Shown here piece by piece: positions 32,937 through 42,916 of a stretch of 64,000 bases of DNA. The notes under the pieces were generated by a model. It worked only from the letters and a program-made list of their open reading frames with translations, made no database searches and was not told the origin of the DNA. Location of the stretch: assembly GCA_963810195.1 (NCBI GenBank), contig CAWEMO010000005.1:688455-752454 (forward strand). Direction: 5' to 3'. Position numbers and translations under genes: made by a program. Source of the stretch: Chersky-840 sp963810195 (GTDB taxonomy: Bacteria > Actinomycetota > Acidimicrobiia > Acidimicrobiales > UBA8190). How positions within the stretch are numbered: the stretch's first letter is position 1; each line of letters opens with the position of its first letter.

Positions 32937-35900
32937 GTGAGCCTCCGCTCGCTCCCTTCACTGCTCCGTCACGAGCCCGCCATGGTCGACGCCATGGGGT
33001 CGCGCAGTGGCGCGCTGGCCGTGCCCGACGCCGCGGTGGCCTTTGTGGTGGCGGGGATGTGCCGTCTGGGCGAGCGCCGGCCCCTGCTGGTGGTGACGCC
33101 CACCGTCGTCGACGCCGAGCGCCTGAGCCACGACGTGGGCGCCTTCCTCGGGGACGACGCCGTGGCGATGTTCCCGGCCTGGGACACGCTGCCCTTCGAG
33201 CGCGTCAGTCCCGAATTGTCGACGATGGGGCGGCGCCTGCGCCTGCTGTGGAGCCTGCAGGACCCCGGCGCGCGCCGGCGGTGATCGTGGCGCCGGTGCG
33301 CGCCCTGTTGCAGCGTCTGGGCCCTTTCGAGGAGTCCGCCGTGCCCGTGCGCGTGGCACGCGGCGATCGGGTGGAGCTGCACGAGCTCGTGGCCCGGCTC
33401 GTCGCTCTGGGATACCGGCGCGAGTACCAGGTCGAGCATCGCGGCGAGCTCGCCGTGCGGGGCGGCATCGTCGACGTGTACCCCTCGACCTCCGAGCTCC
33501 CGGTGCGGATCGACCTGTGGGGCGACGAGGTCGACCGGCTCACCGAGTTCGACCCCGGGGACCAGCGCTCGGTGGCCGACGTCGCGGACATCGAGCTCTT
33601 CGGGTGCCGCGAGGTGCTCCCCACGCCGGAGGTGCGTGCCCGGGCCGCCACCCTCGTCCGCACCGAACCGTGGGGACGCTCGCAGTGGGAGCGGCTGGCC
33701 GAGGGCCAGATCTTCGACGGCATGGAGTCGTGGCTCCCGTGGCTCGTCGACACCGAGCGTGTCCTGCCCGACCTGATCGGCCCCGGCGGGCGCATCGTGC
33801 TCGTCGATCCCCGCCGCATCCGGGACCGCGCCGCCGAGCTCAACGACGAAGAGGCGGCCCTGGCGGGGGCCCTCGCCGTCACGTGGGGAGTCGTGCAAAG
33901 TGCCGACGCAGGTGACGGTGCCGACGTCGGCGCCACACCCGGTGATAGTGCCGGAGCCGGTGCCACGCCCGGTGACAGGGCCGATCCTTCGGAGCGGTTC
34001 CCGCGCCTGAACGTCCCCTACGAGCGTCTGCTCGAGGGCTCGGCCGCCCCCGTGTTGTCGATGGTGCCGGTGGCCGACTCGCCCGCCACCCCCGCCGTGG
34101 TGGCGCGCGGCATGGACCCGGTGCACGGCGACCGGGCGCTGCTGGCCGCTCGCCTGTCGGAGCTGGTGGCGGGGGGCTACTCGGTGACGGTGTGCGCCGA
34201 GGGCGCGGGCTCGGCGTCGCGGCTGGCGTCGGTGCTGGCCGAGGAGGGCATGGTCGTCCCCGTCGTCACCGTCGTCACCGGTGCCGGCGCAGACGGAGCA
34301 GGTGGGGACGGGGCCGGGCGCGACCGTTCCGACCTCGGCGGCGGGGTCGACCTGACCCGCCCCGGCATCCGGATCGTCGTGGCGCCGCTCGAGCGCGGCG
34401 TGGTGGTGCCCGCCGCCAAGGTGGCGGTCCTCGCCGAGGCCGACTTCACGGGGCGACGCCGCGCCCATCGGCCCGCCCGGGCACGGGCGCGGCCCACCGA
34501 CGGGTTCTTCGACGACCTCTCACCCGGTGACTACGTCGTGCACCGCCAGCACGGCGTGGCCCGTTACAGCGGGATGGTCACACGCGTCGTCAACGGCGCG
34601 TCGCGCGACTACCTGCTGCTCGAGTACCGCGGTGACGACAAGCTGTACCTGCCGTCGGACCAGATCGACGCGCTCACCCCCTACAGCGGGGGCGAGTCGC
34701 CCACGCTCAACCGCCTCGGCGGCTCGGAGTGGCAGCGCACGCGGGCCAAGGCGCGCGCCGCGGTGCACGAGATCGCCCAGGAGCTCGTCGAGCTCTACCG
34801 GCGGCGCCTGCACGTGAAGGGCCATGCCTTCGCGCCCGACACGCCGTGGCAGCGCGAGCTCGAGGACTCCTTCCCCTTCACCGAGACCGTCGACCAGAGC
34901 CACGCCGTCGAGGAGGTCAAGGCCGACATGGAGGCCGAGGTGCCCATGGACCGCCTGGTGTGCGGCGACGTCGGGTTCGGCAAGACCGAGGTGGCGGTGC
35001 GGGCCGTGTTCAAGGCCGTTCAGGACGGCAAGCAGGCCGCCGTGCTCGTCCCCACCACGCTGCTCGCCCAGCAGCACGCCCAGACCTTCTCCGAGCGCTA
35101 CGCGGGGTTCCCCGTGCGCGTGGAGATGCTGTCGCGCTTTCTCACCCCGGCCCAGGCGCGCGACGTCGTGGCCGGCCTGGCTTCGGGTGCGGTCGACGTG
35201 GTGGTCGGCACGCACCGGATGCTGGCGGGCGACGTCACCTTCAAGGACCTGGGCCTACTCGTGGTGGACGAGGAGCAGCGCTTCGGCGTCAGCCACAAGG
35301 AGACCATGAAGCAGATGGCCTCGGGCGTCGACGTGTTGACCCTGACGGCGAACCCCATCCCCCGTACCCTCGAGATGGCCCTCACCGGCATCCGCGACCT
35401 CTCCCTCATCAACACGCCGCCCGCGGCGCGCCAGCCCATCCTCACCTACGTGGGCGAGTTCGAGGAAGCCGCCGTCGTCGAGGCGTTGCGCCGCGAGCTC
35501 CTGCGCGAGGGCCAGGCGTTCTTCGTGCACAACTGGGTGCAGAACATCGAGGCCGTGGCGGCGCGCCTGCGCGAGCTCGTCCCCGAGGCGCGCGTGGCGG
35601 TGGCCCACGGCCAGATGGACGAAGGCACGCTCGAGCAGGTCGTGTTCGACTTCTGGGAGAGACGGTTCGACGTGCTGGTGTGCACCACGATCATCGAGTC
35701 GGGCATCGACATGCCGACCGTCAACACGCTCGTGGTCGACCGCGCCGACCGCCTCGGGCTGGGCCAACTCCACCAGCTGCGCGGGCGCGTGGGCCGCGCC
35801 GGCCAACGCGCCTACGCGTACCTGCTCCATCCCGCCGACCGCGTGCTGTCGGAGGCGGCCTACGAGCGGTTGCGCACCATCGGCGAGCAGACCGAGCTCG

Positions 35901-36580
35901 GTGCCGGCTTCAAGATCGCCATGCGCGACCTCGAGATCCGGGGCGCGGGCAACCTGCTCGGGCGCGACCAGTCCGGCCACATCGCGGCTGTCGGGTACGA
36001 CCTGTACGTGCAGCTCGTGGCCGAGGCGGTGGCCGAGATGAAGGGCGAGCCGCTGCGGCCCCCCGTCGAGGTCACCATCGACGTCCCCTCCGACGCGCAT
36101 CTGCCCGCCGACTACGTGTCCCGGGAGGACCTGCGCCTCGAGGCCTACCGGCGCCTGGCGTCGGTCACCGTCCAAGCCGAGGTCGACGACATCCGCGCCG
36201 AATGGCTGGATCGCTTCGGCCCGTTGCCCGCTCCCGCCGAGGGGCTTCTCGCCGTGGCCCGGCTGCGCGTCGAGTGCCTGCGCACCGGCGTGCGCGAGGT
36301 GTCGGCCACCCCGGCGCGCCCGGGCCAGGGGGCGGGCCGTCCGGGACGGCGCGGGCTCGTGGCCCGGATCGCGCCGCTCGAGCTGCCGGCCTCCGCCCGG
36401 GTGCGCCTGCGGCGCCTGCGCCCCGAGGCCGTGGTCAAGGAGGAGACCCACCAGCTGGTGGTGCCCCTGGGGCCCGACGAGCGGCCGGTGGACGCCTTGA
36501 CGGAGCTGATCGGCGAGCTCGTGCCCGTGCCCGGCGCCCTCGTCGGGGCCGAATCGTCTGGGGCGGGGGCGCGCCGGTAG
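32937..36580 (+). CDS. mfd: Transcription-repair coupling factor Mfd, frameshift near the N-terminus
   Basis: About 1,210 residues over two frames. Frame 1 (32937 to about 33270) is the start of the UvrB-like module, with VVTPTVVDAERL and FPAWDTLPFERVSP. The rest (about 33270-36580) holds VIVAPVRALLQRLGPF, the RNA polymerase-interaction domain (DYVVHRQHGVARYSGMV), helicase motifs GDVGFGKTEVAVRAVF and VDEEQRFGVSHKE, TATPIP-like LTANPIPRTLEMAL, and the C-terminal TRCF domain. The join needs about 2 nt removed from GCGCGC near 33270-33275, giving PGAPAVIVAP. Mfd removes stalled RNA polymerase and recruits UvrA. Two Ala/Gly/Asp-rich insertions (about 33900-33990 and 34280-34345) are unusual. Intact sequence after the join argues for a sequencing indel. 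Confidence 0.92.
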
Positions 36581-36592
36581 AGTGCCCGTTCC

Positions 36593-37720
36593 GTGAAGCG
36601 CCTCCTGGCATTCGTCGTCCTGGGGGCGCTGTGCGCGGGGGCGGCGGGATGCGATCTGGGCCCGACCGCGGCCACCGTCAACGGGCTCACCATCAGCCAG
36701 TCCGACTTCCAGGGCCAGCTGTCGGTGGTCTCGGGCAGCACCGCGGCGCAGTGCGCGCTGTCCGTCGAGGAGACCCAGAGCGGGGGCACCCTGCCGACCG
36801 TGGCGGGCACCGGCGACGCCACGGTGTCGACGCAGTTCGCCGCCTTCGAGCTCAACGGCGTCGTCGAGCAGAGCCTCGAGCAGTGGTCTCTGGCGCAGCG
36901 CCACGTCGAGGTGACCGCGTCCGACGTCGCCACCGCCCGCCAGGACTACGAGTCCCAGCTCGAAGCGGCCGCGGCGCAGAGCGGCTCACCGTGCGGCCTG
37001 ACCGGCACCAGCCTCGTCGCCGCGCTGCCCCGGAAGTTCGTCGACCAGCAGGCGCTGTCCCTCGCCTACCAGGAGAAGCTCGAGGAGGTCGTCGGCCGCG
37101 TCGACGTGAGCACCTCCGCCCTGCGCGCCTATTACGACTCGCACCTGACCGACGTCACCCAGCTGTGCCTGAACCTCATCATCGCCACCGACCAGGCCTC
37201 CGCGCAGGCCATCCACGACAAGATCGCGGCCGGTGCCAGCTTCGAAACCGCTTCGCAGGGCTCGGGTGTCGACTCCAACAGCCCCGCCGGGGGGGAGGGG
37301 CCGTGCGTGTACCCCTCCGACATCGTGGCCCAGCTGGGTCAGTCGGCCGCCGCCGCGGTCGAGGCGTTGGGCGACGGCCAGCTGGCAGCTCCCCAGGGCA
37401 TCCCGGTCCAGGGCAGCACGGGGGCGACCACGGTGTGGGTCGTCATCGGGGTGCGTGCGCACAACCTGGTCTCCTTCGCCGACGCCGAGTCCGGCCTGCG
37501 CCAGGCGCTGTTGGGCATGGGCGGGGCGAAGCTGACCGCGGCGCTCACCCGCGTGGTGCGCAGCGCCCGGGTGGACCTCGACCCCCGCTACGGGACGTGG
37601 AGCGCGGGACGAGGCGTGTCGCCTCCGACCCCGCCCAAGCCCGCCTTCGTGCTCAACCCGGCGGTCGACCCGAGCTCGGGCGAGTCGATCCTCGGTCCGA
37701 GCGGCCAGTCCACGGGCTGA
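36593..37720 (+). CDS. SurA-like / PpiC-type peptidyl-prolyl isomerase lipoprotein
   Basis: A 375-residue protein with a lipoprotein signal peptide (hydrophobic segment about residues 4-18, lipobox GAAGC, Cys 20), a SurA N-terminal-like helical region with VNGLTISQSDFQGQL, and a parvulin-like segment around VTQLCLNLIIATDQASAQAI and GEGPCVYPSDIVAQL. It probably assists folding of exported proteins at the cell envelope. The GTG start is 13 nt after mfd. The C-terminal 50 residues are Pro/Ser rich. The catalytic residues of the parvulin domain are not clearly conserved, so chaperone-only activity is possible. Confidence 0.8.
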   Translation: MKRLLAFVVLGALCAGAAGCDLGPTAATVNGLTISQSDFQGQLSVVSGSTAAQCALSVEETQSGGTLPTVAGTGDATVSTQFAAFELNGVVEQSLEQWSLAQRHVEVTASDVATARQDYESQLEAAAAQSGSPCGLTGTSLVAALPRKFVDQQALSLAYQEKLEEVVGRVDVSTSALRAYYDSHLTDVTQLCLNLIIATDQASAQAIHDKIAAGASFETASQGSGVDSNSPAGGEGPCVYPSDIVAQLGQSAAAAVEALGDGQLAAPQGIPVQGSTGATTVWVVIGVRAHNLVSFADAESGLRQALLGMGGAKLTAALTRVVRSARVDLDPRYGTWSAGRGVSPPTPPKPAFVLNPAVDPSSGESILGPSGQSTG

Positions 37721-37727
37721 CGCGGCC

Positions 37728-39212
37728 GTGGGCCCGTCCGTGCCCCGGGAGGGCGGTCACCCGAGGGTGATCGTCGTGGGGCTCGGCCCCGCCGGTCCCG
37801 AGCTGATGCCCGATGCGGCGCGCCACGCGCTGGCGGGCGCCGCCCGGTGCCTCGTGCGCACGGCGCGCCATCCCTCTGCCGCCGCGGTCCGGGACCTCGC
37901 CACGGGGCCCGTCGAGTTCCTCGACCGCCTCTACGACGTGTCGCGCACCTTCGACGACGTGTACGCGGCGATCGTGGAGGAGGTCGTGGTCGCGGCGCGC
38001 GCCGTGGCGGGTTCGGGGTACGTCGCCTATGCCGTCCCCGGTTCGCCGCTCGTGGCCGAGCGCTCGGTGGCGTTGGTGCGCGCCGATCCCCGCGTCACGG
38101 TCGAGGTCGTCGTGGCGCCGTCCTTCCTCGACCTGGCCTGGGAGCGCCTGGGGGTGGACCCCGTCGATGCCGGGGTGCGGCTCGTCGACGGGACCGCCTT
38201 CGCCACCGGGGCCGCCGGCGAGCGCGGCCCCCTCCTCGTGGCGCAGTGCCACAGCCGCGCCGTGCTCGGTGCGGTCAAACTGGCCGCCGACGACGCTGCC
38301 GGGGAGGACCCGGGGCGCACCGCCGTGCTCCTGCACCATCTCGGGCTGCCCGACGAGCGGGTCGTCGAGGTGCCGTGGGCCGACGTCGACCGCACCCTGG
38401 AGCCCGACCACCTCACCGCATTGTGGGTGGGGCACCTGGCGCCACCGGTCGCCGCCGAGCTGGTGGCGCTCGAGGAGCTCGTGCGCACCCTGCGGGCGCG
38501 CTGTCCCTGGGACCGGCGCCAGACCCACGCCTCGCTGGCGCGCCATCTCCTCGAGGAGGCGTACGAGGCGCTCGACGCCATCGAGGTGGTCGCCGCCACG
38601 GAGCCCGACGTCGCCCCCGAAGCCGTAGCAAACCTCGAGGAGGAGCTCGGCGACCTGTTGTTCCAGGTCTACTTCCACGCCCTGCTGGCGACGGAGGAGG
38701 GTCACTTCACCCTGGCGGACGTGGCGCGCACGCTGCACGACAAGCTCGTGTCGCGCCATCCCCACGTCTTCGGCGACGCCGTGGCCGAGACCCCCGAGGA
38801 CGTGGCCGCCCGGTGGGAGGTGCTGAAGAAGGCCGAGAAGGGCCGCACCAGCGTCACCGACGGCATCCCCCGGGCGCTGCCTGCGCTGGCGCTGGCGGCC
38901 AAGCTCCAGCGCAAGGCGGAGTCGATCGGCATCGACACGGGATCGCTCGACGAACGGCGGCGTCAGATCGCCGCCGGCCTCGAGGCGCTGGGCGCCACCC
39001 TCCCCGCGGACAATGGGCGCAGCGGCCCGGTCGCCGAATCCTCGGGGGAGACCCTGGAGGCCCTGCCGGCGACGGTCGAGATGCTCGGGGAGATGCTCTT
39101 CGCCCTGGCCGACGCGGCGCGGCGCCTCGGGGTCGATCCCGAGACGGCGCTGCGGGGCTACACGGGGGGATTCCGCCGCGCCATCGAAGCCACCGAGGCC
39201 CGGCCGGGCTGA
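37728..39212 (+). CDS. mazG: MazG family nucleotide pyrophosphohydrolase with N-terminal tetrapyrrole methylase-like domain
   Basis: A 494-residue fusion. Residues 10 to about 225 form a tetrapyrrole methylase-like domain (VIVVGLGPAGPELMPDAARH, GYVAYAVPGSPLVAERSV), as in the YabN type. Residues about 240-350 form a MazG domain: LRARCPWDRRQTHASLARHL, LLEEAYEALDAIE with the EE-x2-E metal ligands, and EELGDLLFQVYFHALL. A second MazG-like segment may follow (EMLGEMLFALADAARRLGVD). It hydrolyses NTPs to NMPs and PPi. GTG start at 37728, 7 nt after the foldase gene. Confidence 0.9.
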   Translation: MGPSVPREGGHPRVIVVGLGPAGPELMPDAARHALAGAARCLVRTARHPSAAAVRDLATGPVEFLDRLYDVSRTFDDVYAAIVEEVVVAARAVAGSGYVAYAVPGSPLVAERSVALVRADPRVTVEVVVAPSFLDLAWERLGVDPVDAGVRLVDGTAFATGAAGERGPLLVAQCHSRAVLGAVKLAADDAAGEDPGRTAVLLHHLGLPDERVVEVPWADVDRTLEPDHLTALWVGHLAPPVAAELVALEELVRTLRARCPWDRRQTHASLARHLLEEAYEALDAIEVVAATEPDVAPEAVANLEEELGDLLFQVYFHALLATEEGHFTLADVARTLHDKLVSRHPHVFGDAVAETPEDVAARWEVLKKAEKGRTSVTDGIPRALPALALAAKLQRKAESIGIDTGSLDERRRQIAAGLEALGATLPADNGRSGPVAESSGETLEALPATVEMLGEMLFALADAARRLGVDPETALRGYTGGFRRAIEATEARPG

Positions 39213-39416
39213 ACCCCGGGTATCGGCCCTGGTCCGGTGGCGCCTGCGGCCCGGAACGTGCCTCGGGGCCGGCTCGGACGCGGCCCGGACCCGCCCCGCA
39301 CCCTGCTCGGATCGTGCCCGGGATCCTGCCCGAGGCGCCGAGTCGGGGCCCGCCGCCTCCGCCTGCCGCTCATGCCCAGCGAGTAACTTCTACAACACTT
39401 ACAACAGGGACAACAC

Positions 39417-40721
39417 ATGACTGCTATCGAGAAGATCGAAGCGCGCGAGGTCCTCGACTCCCGCGGCAATCCCACCGTGGAGGTCGAGGTCGTCCTGGAC
39501 TCGGGCGCGGGCGGGCGGGCCATCGTCCCGTCGGGCGCGTCGACCGGTGTGCACGAGGCCACGGAGTGGCGCGACGGCGGAGACCGCTACGGCGGCAAGG
39601 GGGTGCTCGGTGCCGTCGAGCACGTGAACGGCGAGATCGCCGAGGCGCTCTCGGCGTTCGACCCCTACGACCAGCGCGGGATCGACATGGCCCTCGTCGA
39701 CCTGGACGGGACGCCGTCGAAGGGCCGGCTGGGGGCCAACGCCGTGGTGGGCGTGTCGCTGGCCGTCGCCCGGGCCGCCGCGGTGGACGCCGGGATGCCC
39801 CTGTTCCGCTACGTCGGCGGCGCCAACGCGCACGTGCTGCCGGTGCCCATGATGAACGTCCTCAACGGCGGCGTCCACGCCGACAACTCCGTCGACTTCC
39901 AGGAGTTCATGGTCATGCCCGTGGGGGCGGCGTCGTACTCCGAGGGGCTGCGCTGGGGCGTCGAGACCTACCACGCGCTGGCCAAGGTGCTCAAAGGGCG
40001 CGGTCTGGCCACGACGGTGGGCGACGAGGGCGGGTTCGCGCCCGATCTGCCGTCGAACGCGGAGGCCGTCGCCATCCTCATGCAGGCCATCGAAGAAGCG
40101 GGCCGGGTGCCCGGCGACGAGGTCGCCATCGCGCTCGACCCCGCCACGAGCGAATTCTTCGAGGACGGCGTGTACAACCTGGCGGGCGAGGGGCGCCGGC
40201 TCTCGCCGCAGGAGATGGTCGACTACTGGGTCGAGTTGAGTGACCGCTACCCCGCCATCGTGTCCCTCGAGGACGGCATGGCGGAGGACGACTGGGACGG
40301 CTGGGTGGCGCTCACCGCTGCCCTCGGGGGTCGGCTGCAGATCGTGGGCGACGACAACTTCGTCACCAACCGGGAGCGCCTGGCGCTCGGCATCGAGCGC
40401 GGCGCGGCCAACGCCATCCTGATCAAGGTGAACCAGATCGGCACGCTGAGCGAGACGCTCGACACGATGGCGCTGGCCACCAGCTCCTCGTACGCGTCCG
40501 TGATCTCGCACCGCTCGGGCGAGACCGAGGACACCACCATCGCCGATCTCGCCGTGGCCACCAACTGCGGGCAGATCAAGTCCGGCGCCCCGGCCCGGTC
40601 CGACCGGGTGGCGAAGTACAACCAGCTGTTGCGCATCGAGGAGGAGCTCGGCGAGTCGGCGGCGTATCTCGGGCGCGCCGCGCTCTCGAGCCCCCCCGGC
40701 GGAGGTCGGTCGGCTCGGTGA
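39417..40721 (+). CDS. eno: Enolase
   Basis: A 434-residue enolase: AREVLDSRGNPTVEVEV at the N-terminus, GASTGVHEATEWRDGG, metal-binding SLEDGMAEDDWDGW and GDDNFVTNRERL, LIKVNQIGTLSET (signature), and SHRSGETEDTTIADLAV with the catalytic loop. It interconverts 2-phosphoglycerate and phosphoenolpyruvate. An AGGGA stretch precedes the ATG by about 7 nt. The 204-nt gap from mazG suggests its own promoter. The stop overlaps the next gene by 1 nt. Confidence 0.97.
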   Translation: MTAIEKIEAREVLDSRGNPTVEVEVVLDSGAGGRAIVPSGASTGVHEATEWRDGGDRYGGKGVLGAVEHVNGEIAEALSAFDPYDQRGIDMALVDLDGTPSKGRLGANAVVGVSLAVARAAAVDAGMPLFRYVGGANAHVLPVPMMNVLNGGVHADNSVDFQEFMVMPVGAASYSEGLRWGVETYHALAKVLKGRGLATTVGDEGGFAPDLPSNAEAVAILMQAIEEAGRVPGDEVAIALDPATSEFFEDGVYNLAGEGRRLSPQEMVDYWVELSDRYPAIVSLEDGMAEDDWDGWVALTAALGGRLQIVGDDNFVTNRERLALGIERGAANAILIKVNQIGTLSETLDTMALATSSSYASVISHRSGETEDTTIADLAVATNCGQIKSGAPARSDRVAKYNQLLRIEEELGESAAYLGRAALSSPPGGGRSAR

Positions 40722-41434
40722 TGCTCAGCCGGGCGAGGCGTCGGCCCCAGCACGCCGCCAAGCGCGCACCGCGGGTGCGCCCGCACCTGCACGTGCACCT
40801 GCCGACCGCCCGGCTGCCGCATCCGCATCTGCACGTCCCCCGGCCCCGCCTGCGCCGGCCGCCGTCTCCGCTGCCGCTCGTGGTGGGCGCCGTGGCCCGG
40901 TGGAGGGCCCGGCGCGCCGAGATGACCCTCGAGCGCCGGCGGGCGCGGACCCTGGTGGGCGCCACCGTGGTCTTCGTGTGCGTCGTGCTCCTCACGAGCT
41001 TCCCGCTCAGCGGGGTCCTGTCGCAGCGCTCCGCCTTGTCGGGCGCCGCCCACGAGCTCGCCACCGTGCAGGCGCAGAACCGGGCGCTGGCCCGCCAGGT
41101 CTCGGACCTGGCCACCCCGGCCGCCGTCGACGGGCTCGCCCGGCTCGACTACGGCTTCGTCCCCAAGGGCCAACGCGCCTACGACATCCTGCCCTCGTCG
41201 AGCCCGTCGGGCTCGGCGCTGCCGGGGTCGGGCCAGGTGTCGTTGAACGAGCCCCCGGTGGCGCCCGGCTCGTCGCGCTCCCAGGAGCTCACCGGGATCG
41301 TCGCTCCCGCCGGGGGGACGAGCGCACCTCGGATCACCACCCGGGCCGGGTCCGGGGGCGCGGGCGGCGGTGAGAGCCCCGAGCCCCGCAGCTACTGGGC
41401 CCGGGTGGTCAAGAGCCTGGAGTTCTGGAGCTGA
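40721..41434 (+). CDS. Septum formation initiator (FtsB / DivIC) family protein with a His/Pro-rich N-terminus
   Basis: A 237-residue bitopic protein. The membrane helix (about residues 79-98) is followed by a coiled coil (AAHELATVQAQNRALARQV) and the DivIC motif around VDGLARLDYGFVPKGQRAY, then an Ala/Gly/Pro/Ser-rich tail. It should act in the divisome with FtsL and FtsQ. The 40 cytoplasmic N-terminal residues are an unusual alternation of His, Pro, Leu and Arg (for example HLHVHLPTARLPHPHLHV). The ATG overlaps the enolase stop (TGATG). This eno-ftsB-DUF501-ppx order is standard in Actinobacteria. Confidence 0.85.
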   Translation: MLSRARRRPQHAAKRAPRVRPHLHVHLPTARLPHPHLHVPRPRLRRPPSPLPLVVGAVARWRARRAEMTLERRRARTLVGATVVFVCVVLLTSFPLSGVLSQRSALSGAAHELATVQAQNRALARQVSDLATPAAVDGLARLDYGFVPKGQRAYDILPSSSPSGSALPGSGQVSLNEPPVAPGSSRSQELTGIVAPAGGTSAPRITTRAGSGGAGGGESPEPRSYWARVVKSLEFWS

Positions 41435-41475
41435 GCCCGCCTCCGCTCCCGCTCGGCGAGTCCGATCGGGAGGCG

Positions 41476-41929
41476 GTGGCCCGGCTGCTCGGGCGGCCGC
41501 CGTCGGGACGCTTCACCGTGGCGGTGCGCCGGCGCGACGGCATGCCGGCGGTCATCGTCAACGACCCGCTGCTCGACGACGGCAGTCCCATGCCGACCCG
41601 GTTCTGGCTGGTCGACGCCGAGCTGCGCGACGCCGTGAGCAGGCTCGAGGCCGCAGGAGGGGTGCGGCGTGCCGAGGCCGCCGTCGACCCCGCCGAGCTC
41701 GCCGAGGCGCACGCCCGCCACGGCGCGGAGCGCGACCGGGCGCTCCCCGAGGGGTATTCGGGCCCGAGGCCCTCGGGAGGCGTGGGGGGGACCCGTCGGG
41801 GCGTCAAGTGCCTCCACGCCCATCTGGCCTGGTTCCTCGCGGGCGGCGAGGACCCCGTCGGGACGCTGGACGGCCGACGAGCTCGCGCTCGACACGTCGG
41901 ACCTCGTGGTCGAGGCCCGGTCGGAGTGA
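41476..41929 (+). CDS. DUF501 family protein with a 1-nt frameshift near the C-terminus
   Basis: About 150 residues. It begins VARLLGRPPSGRFTVAVRRR and continues with PMPTRFWLVDAELRDAVSRL, the DUF501 pattern; GVKCLHAHLAWFLAGGEDPVG is the C-terminal signature. Past it the frame breaks: removing one A at about 41863 restores VGRWTADELALDTSDL and a stop at 41929. The N-terminus is also uncertain, since the frame is open back to the ftsB-like stop and only GTG 41476 is a standard start. The family is small and of unknown function, usually found between ftsB and ppx as here. Confidence 0.78.
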
Positions 41930-41960
41930 CGATGGGCCGACCGCGGTGAGAGAGGGGACG

Positions 41961-42911
41961 ATGCCAGACGACGGCCCGGGCCCCGTCGCCGCCCTCGACT
42001 GCGGGACCAACTCCACACGACTGCTCGTGGTCTCTGCGAGCGGCGTGGCCCTCGAGCGGCAGATGCGCATCACGCGGCTCGGCGAAGGCGTCGACGCCAC
42101 GCGCACGCTCTCTCCCGAGGCCATGGCGCGCACCGTGTCGGTCCTCGGGGAGTACCGCCGCCTCATGGACCACCACGGTGTGCGGCGGGCGCGCCTGGTC
42201 GCCACCTCCGCGGCGCGCGACGCCACCAACGCGGCGCGGTTCCTGTCGGCCGCCGAGGAGGTCACCGGGGTGAGGCCCGAGATTCTCAGCGGTCTCGAGG
42301 AGGGTGCGCTCTCGTTCGCGGGCGCGACGGCGCATGTCCCCGCCGAGCGCGTCGGTCCCGGTCCCGTGCTCGTGGTCGACATCGGCGGAGGGTCGACCGA
42401 GCTCGCGGCCGGAGACCTCGCCGCGGGGGGACCGTGGCGCGAGGCGGTGTCGGCGGTGTCGCTCGACGTCGGGTGTGTCCGGGTGACCGAACGCTTCTTC
42501 GCTCACGACCCGCCGCGGACCGAGGAGCTGGCCGAGGCCCGGCGAGTGGTCGACGCCGAGCTCGACGGGGCCTGGCGCGTGCTCCCGGCGCTGGCCCCCG
42601 GAGGGCTGCTCATCGGGCTGGCCGGCACGGTGTCGACGCTGGCCGCGCTGGAGCAGCGCCTGGAGCGCTACGAGCGGGCCGCCATCCACCACGCCGTGCT
42701 CTCCCGGCGCCAGGTGGCGCACTGGTGCGAGACGTTGGCCGCCGAGGATCGGCGTGCCCGGATGGCCCGACCGGGAATGGTCGAAGGCAGGGCCGACGTC
42801 ATCGTGGGCGGCGTGCTCATCCTGGACGCCGTGATGGACCGGTTCGGCCGCGACGAGTGCCTCGTATCGGAGGACGACATCCTCGACGGCCTGGCAGCCA
42901 GCCTGTTGTGA
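41961..42911 (+). CDS. ppx: Exopolyphosphatase / Ppx-GppA phosphatase
   Basis: A 316-residue ASKHA-fold enzyme: VAALDCGTNSTRLLVV (phosphate 1 loop), ARLVATSAARDATNAARF, VLVVDIGGGSTELAAG (phosphate 2), GLAGTVSTLAALEQ and RADVIVGGVLILDAVMDRFG at the C-terminus. It removes terminal phosphates from polyphosphate, or from pppGpp in the GppA form; the short length without the C-terminal HD extension favours Ppx1-type activity. GAGAGGGGACG precedes the ATG. It is the last gene of the eno block. Confidence 0.92.
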   Translation: MPDDGPGPVAALDCGTNSTRLLVVSASGVALERQMRITRLGEGVDATRTLSPEAMARTVSVLGEYRRLMDHHGVRRARLVATSAARDATNAARFLSAAEEVTGVRPEILSGLEEGALSFAGATAHVPAERVGPGPVLVVDIGGGSTELAAGDLAAGGPWREAVSAVSLDVGCVRVTERFFAHDPPRTEELAEARRVVDAELDGAWRVLPALAPGGLLIGLAGTVSTLAALEQRLERYERAAIHHAVLSRRQVAHWCETLAAEDRRARMARPGMVEGRADVIVGGVLILDAVMDRFGRDECLVSEDDILDGLAASLL

Positions 42912-42916
42912 TCGGG

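Noticed and set aside
34729..37770. A 1,013-codon plus-strand open frame
   Set aside because: It is a shadow frame of mfd and the following foldase gene; composition is Arg/Ala/Gly with no domain.
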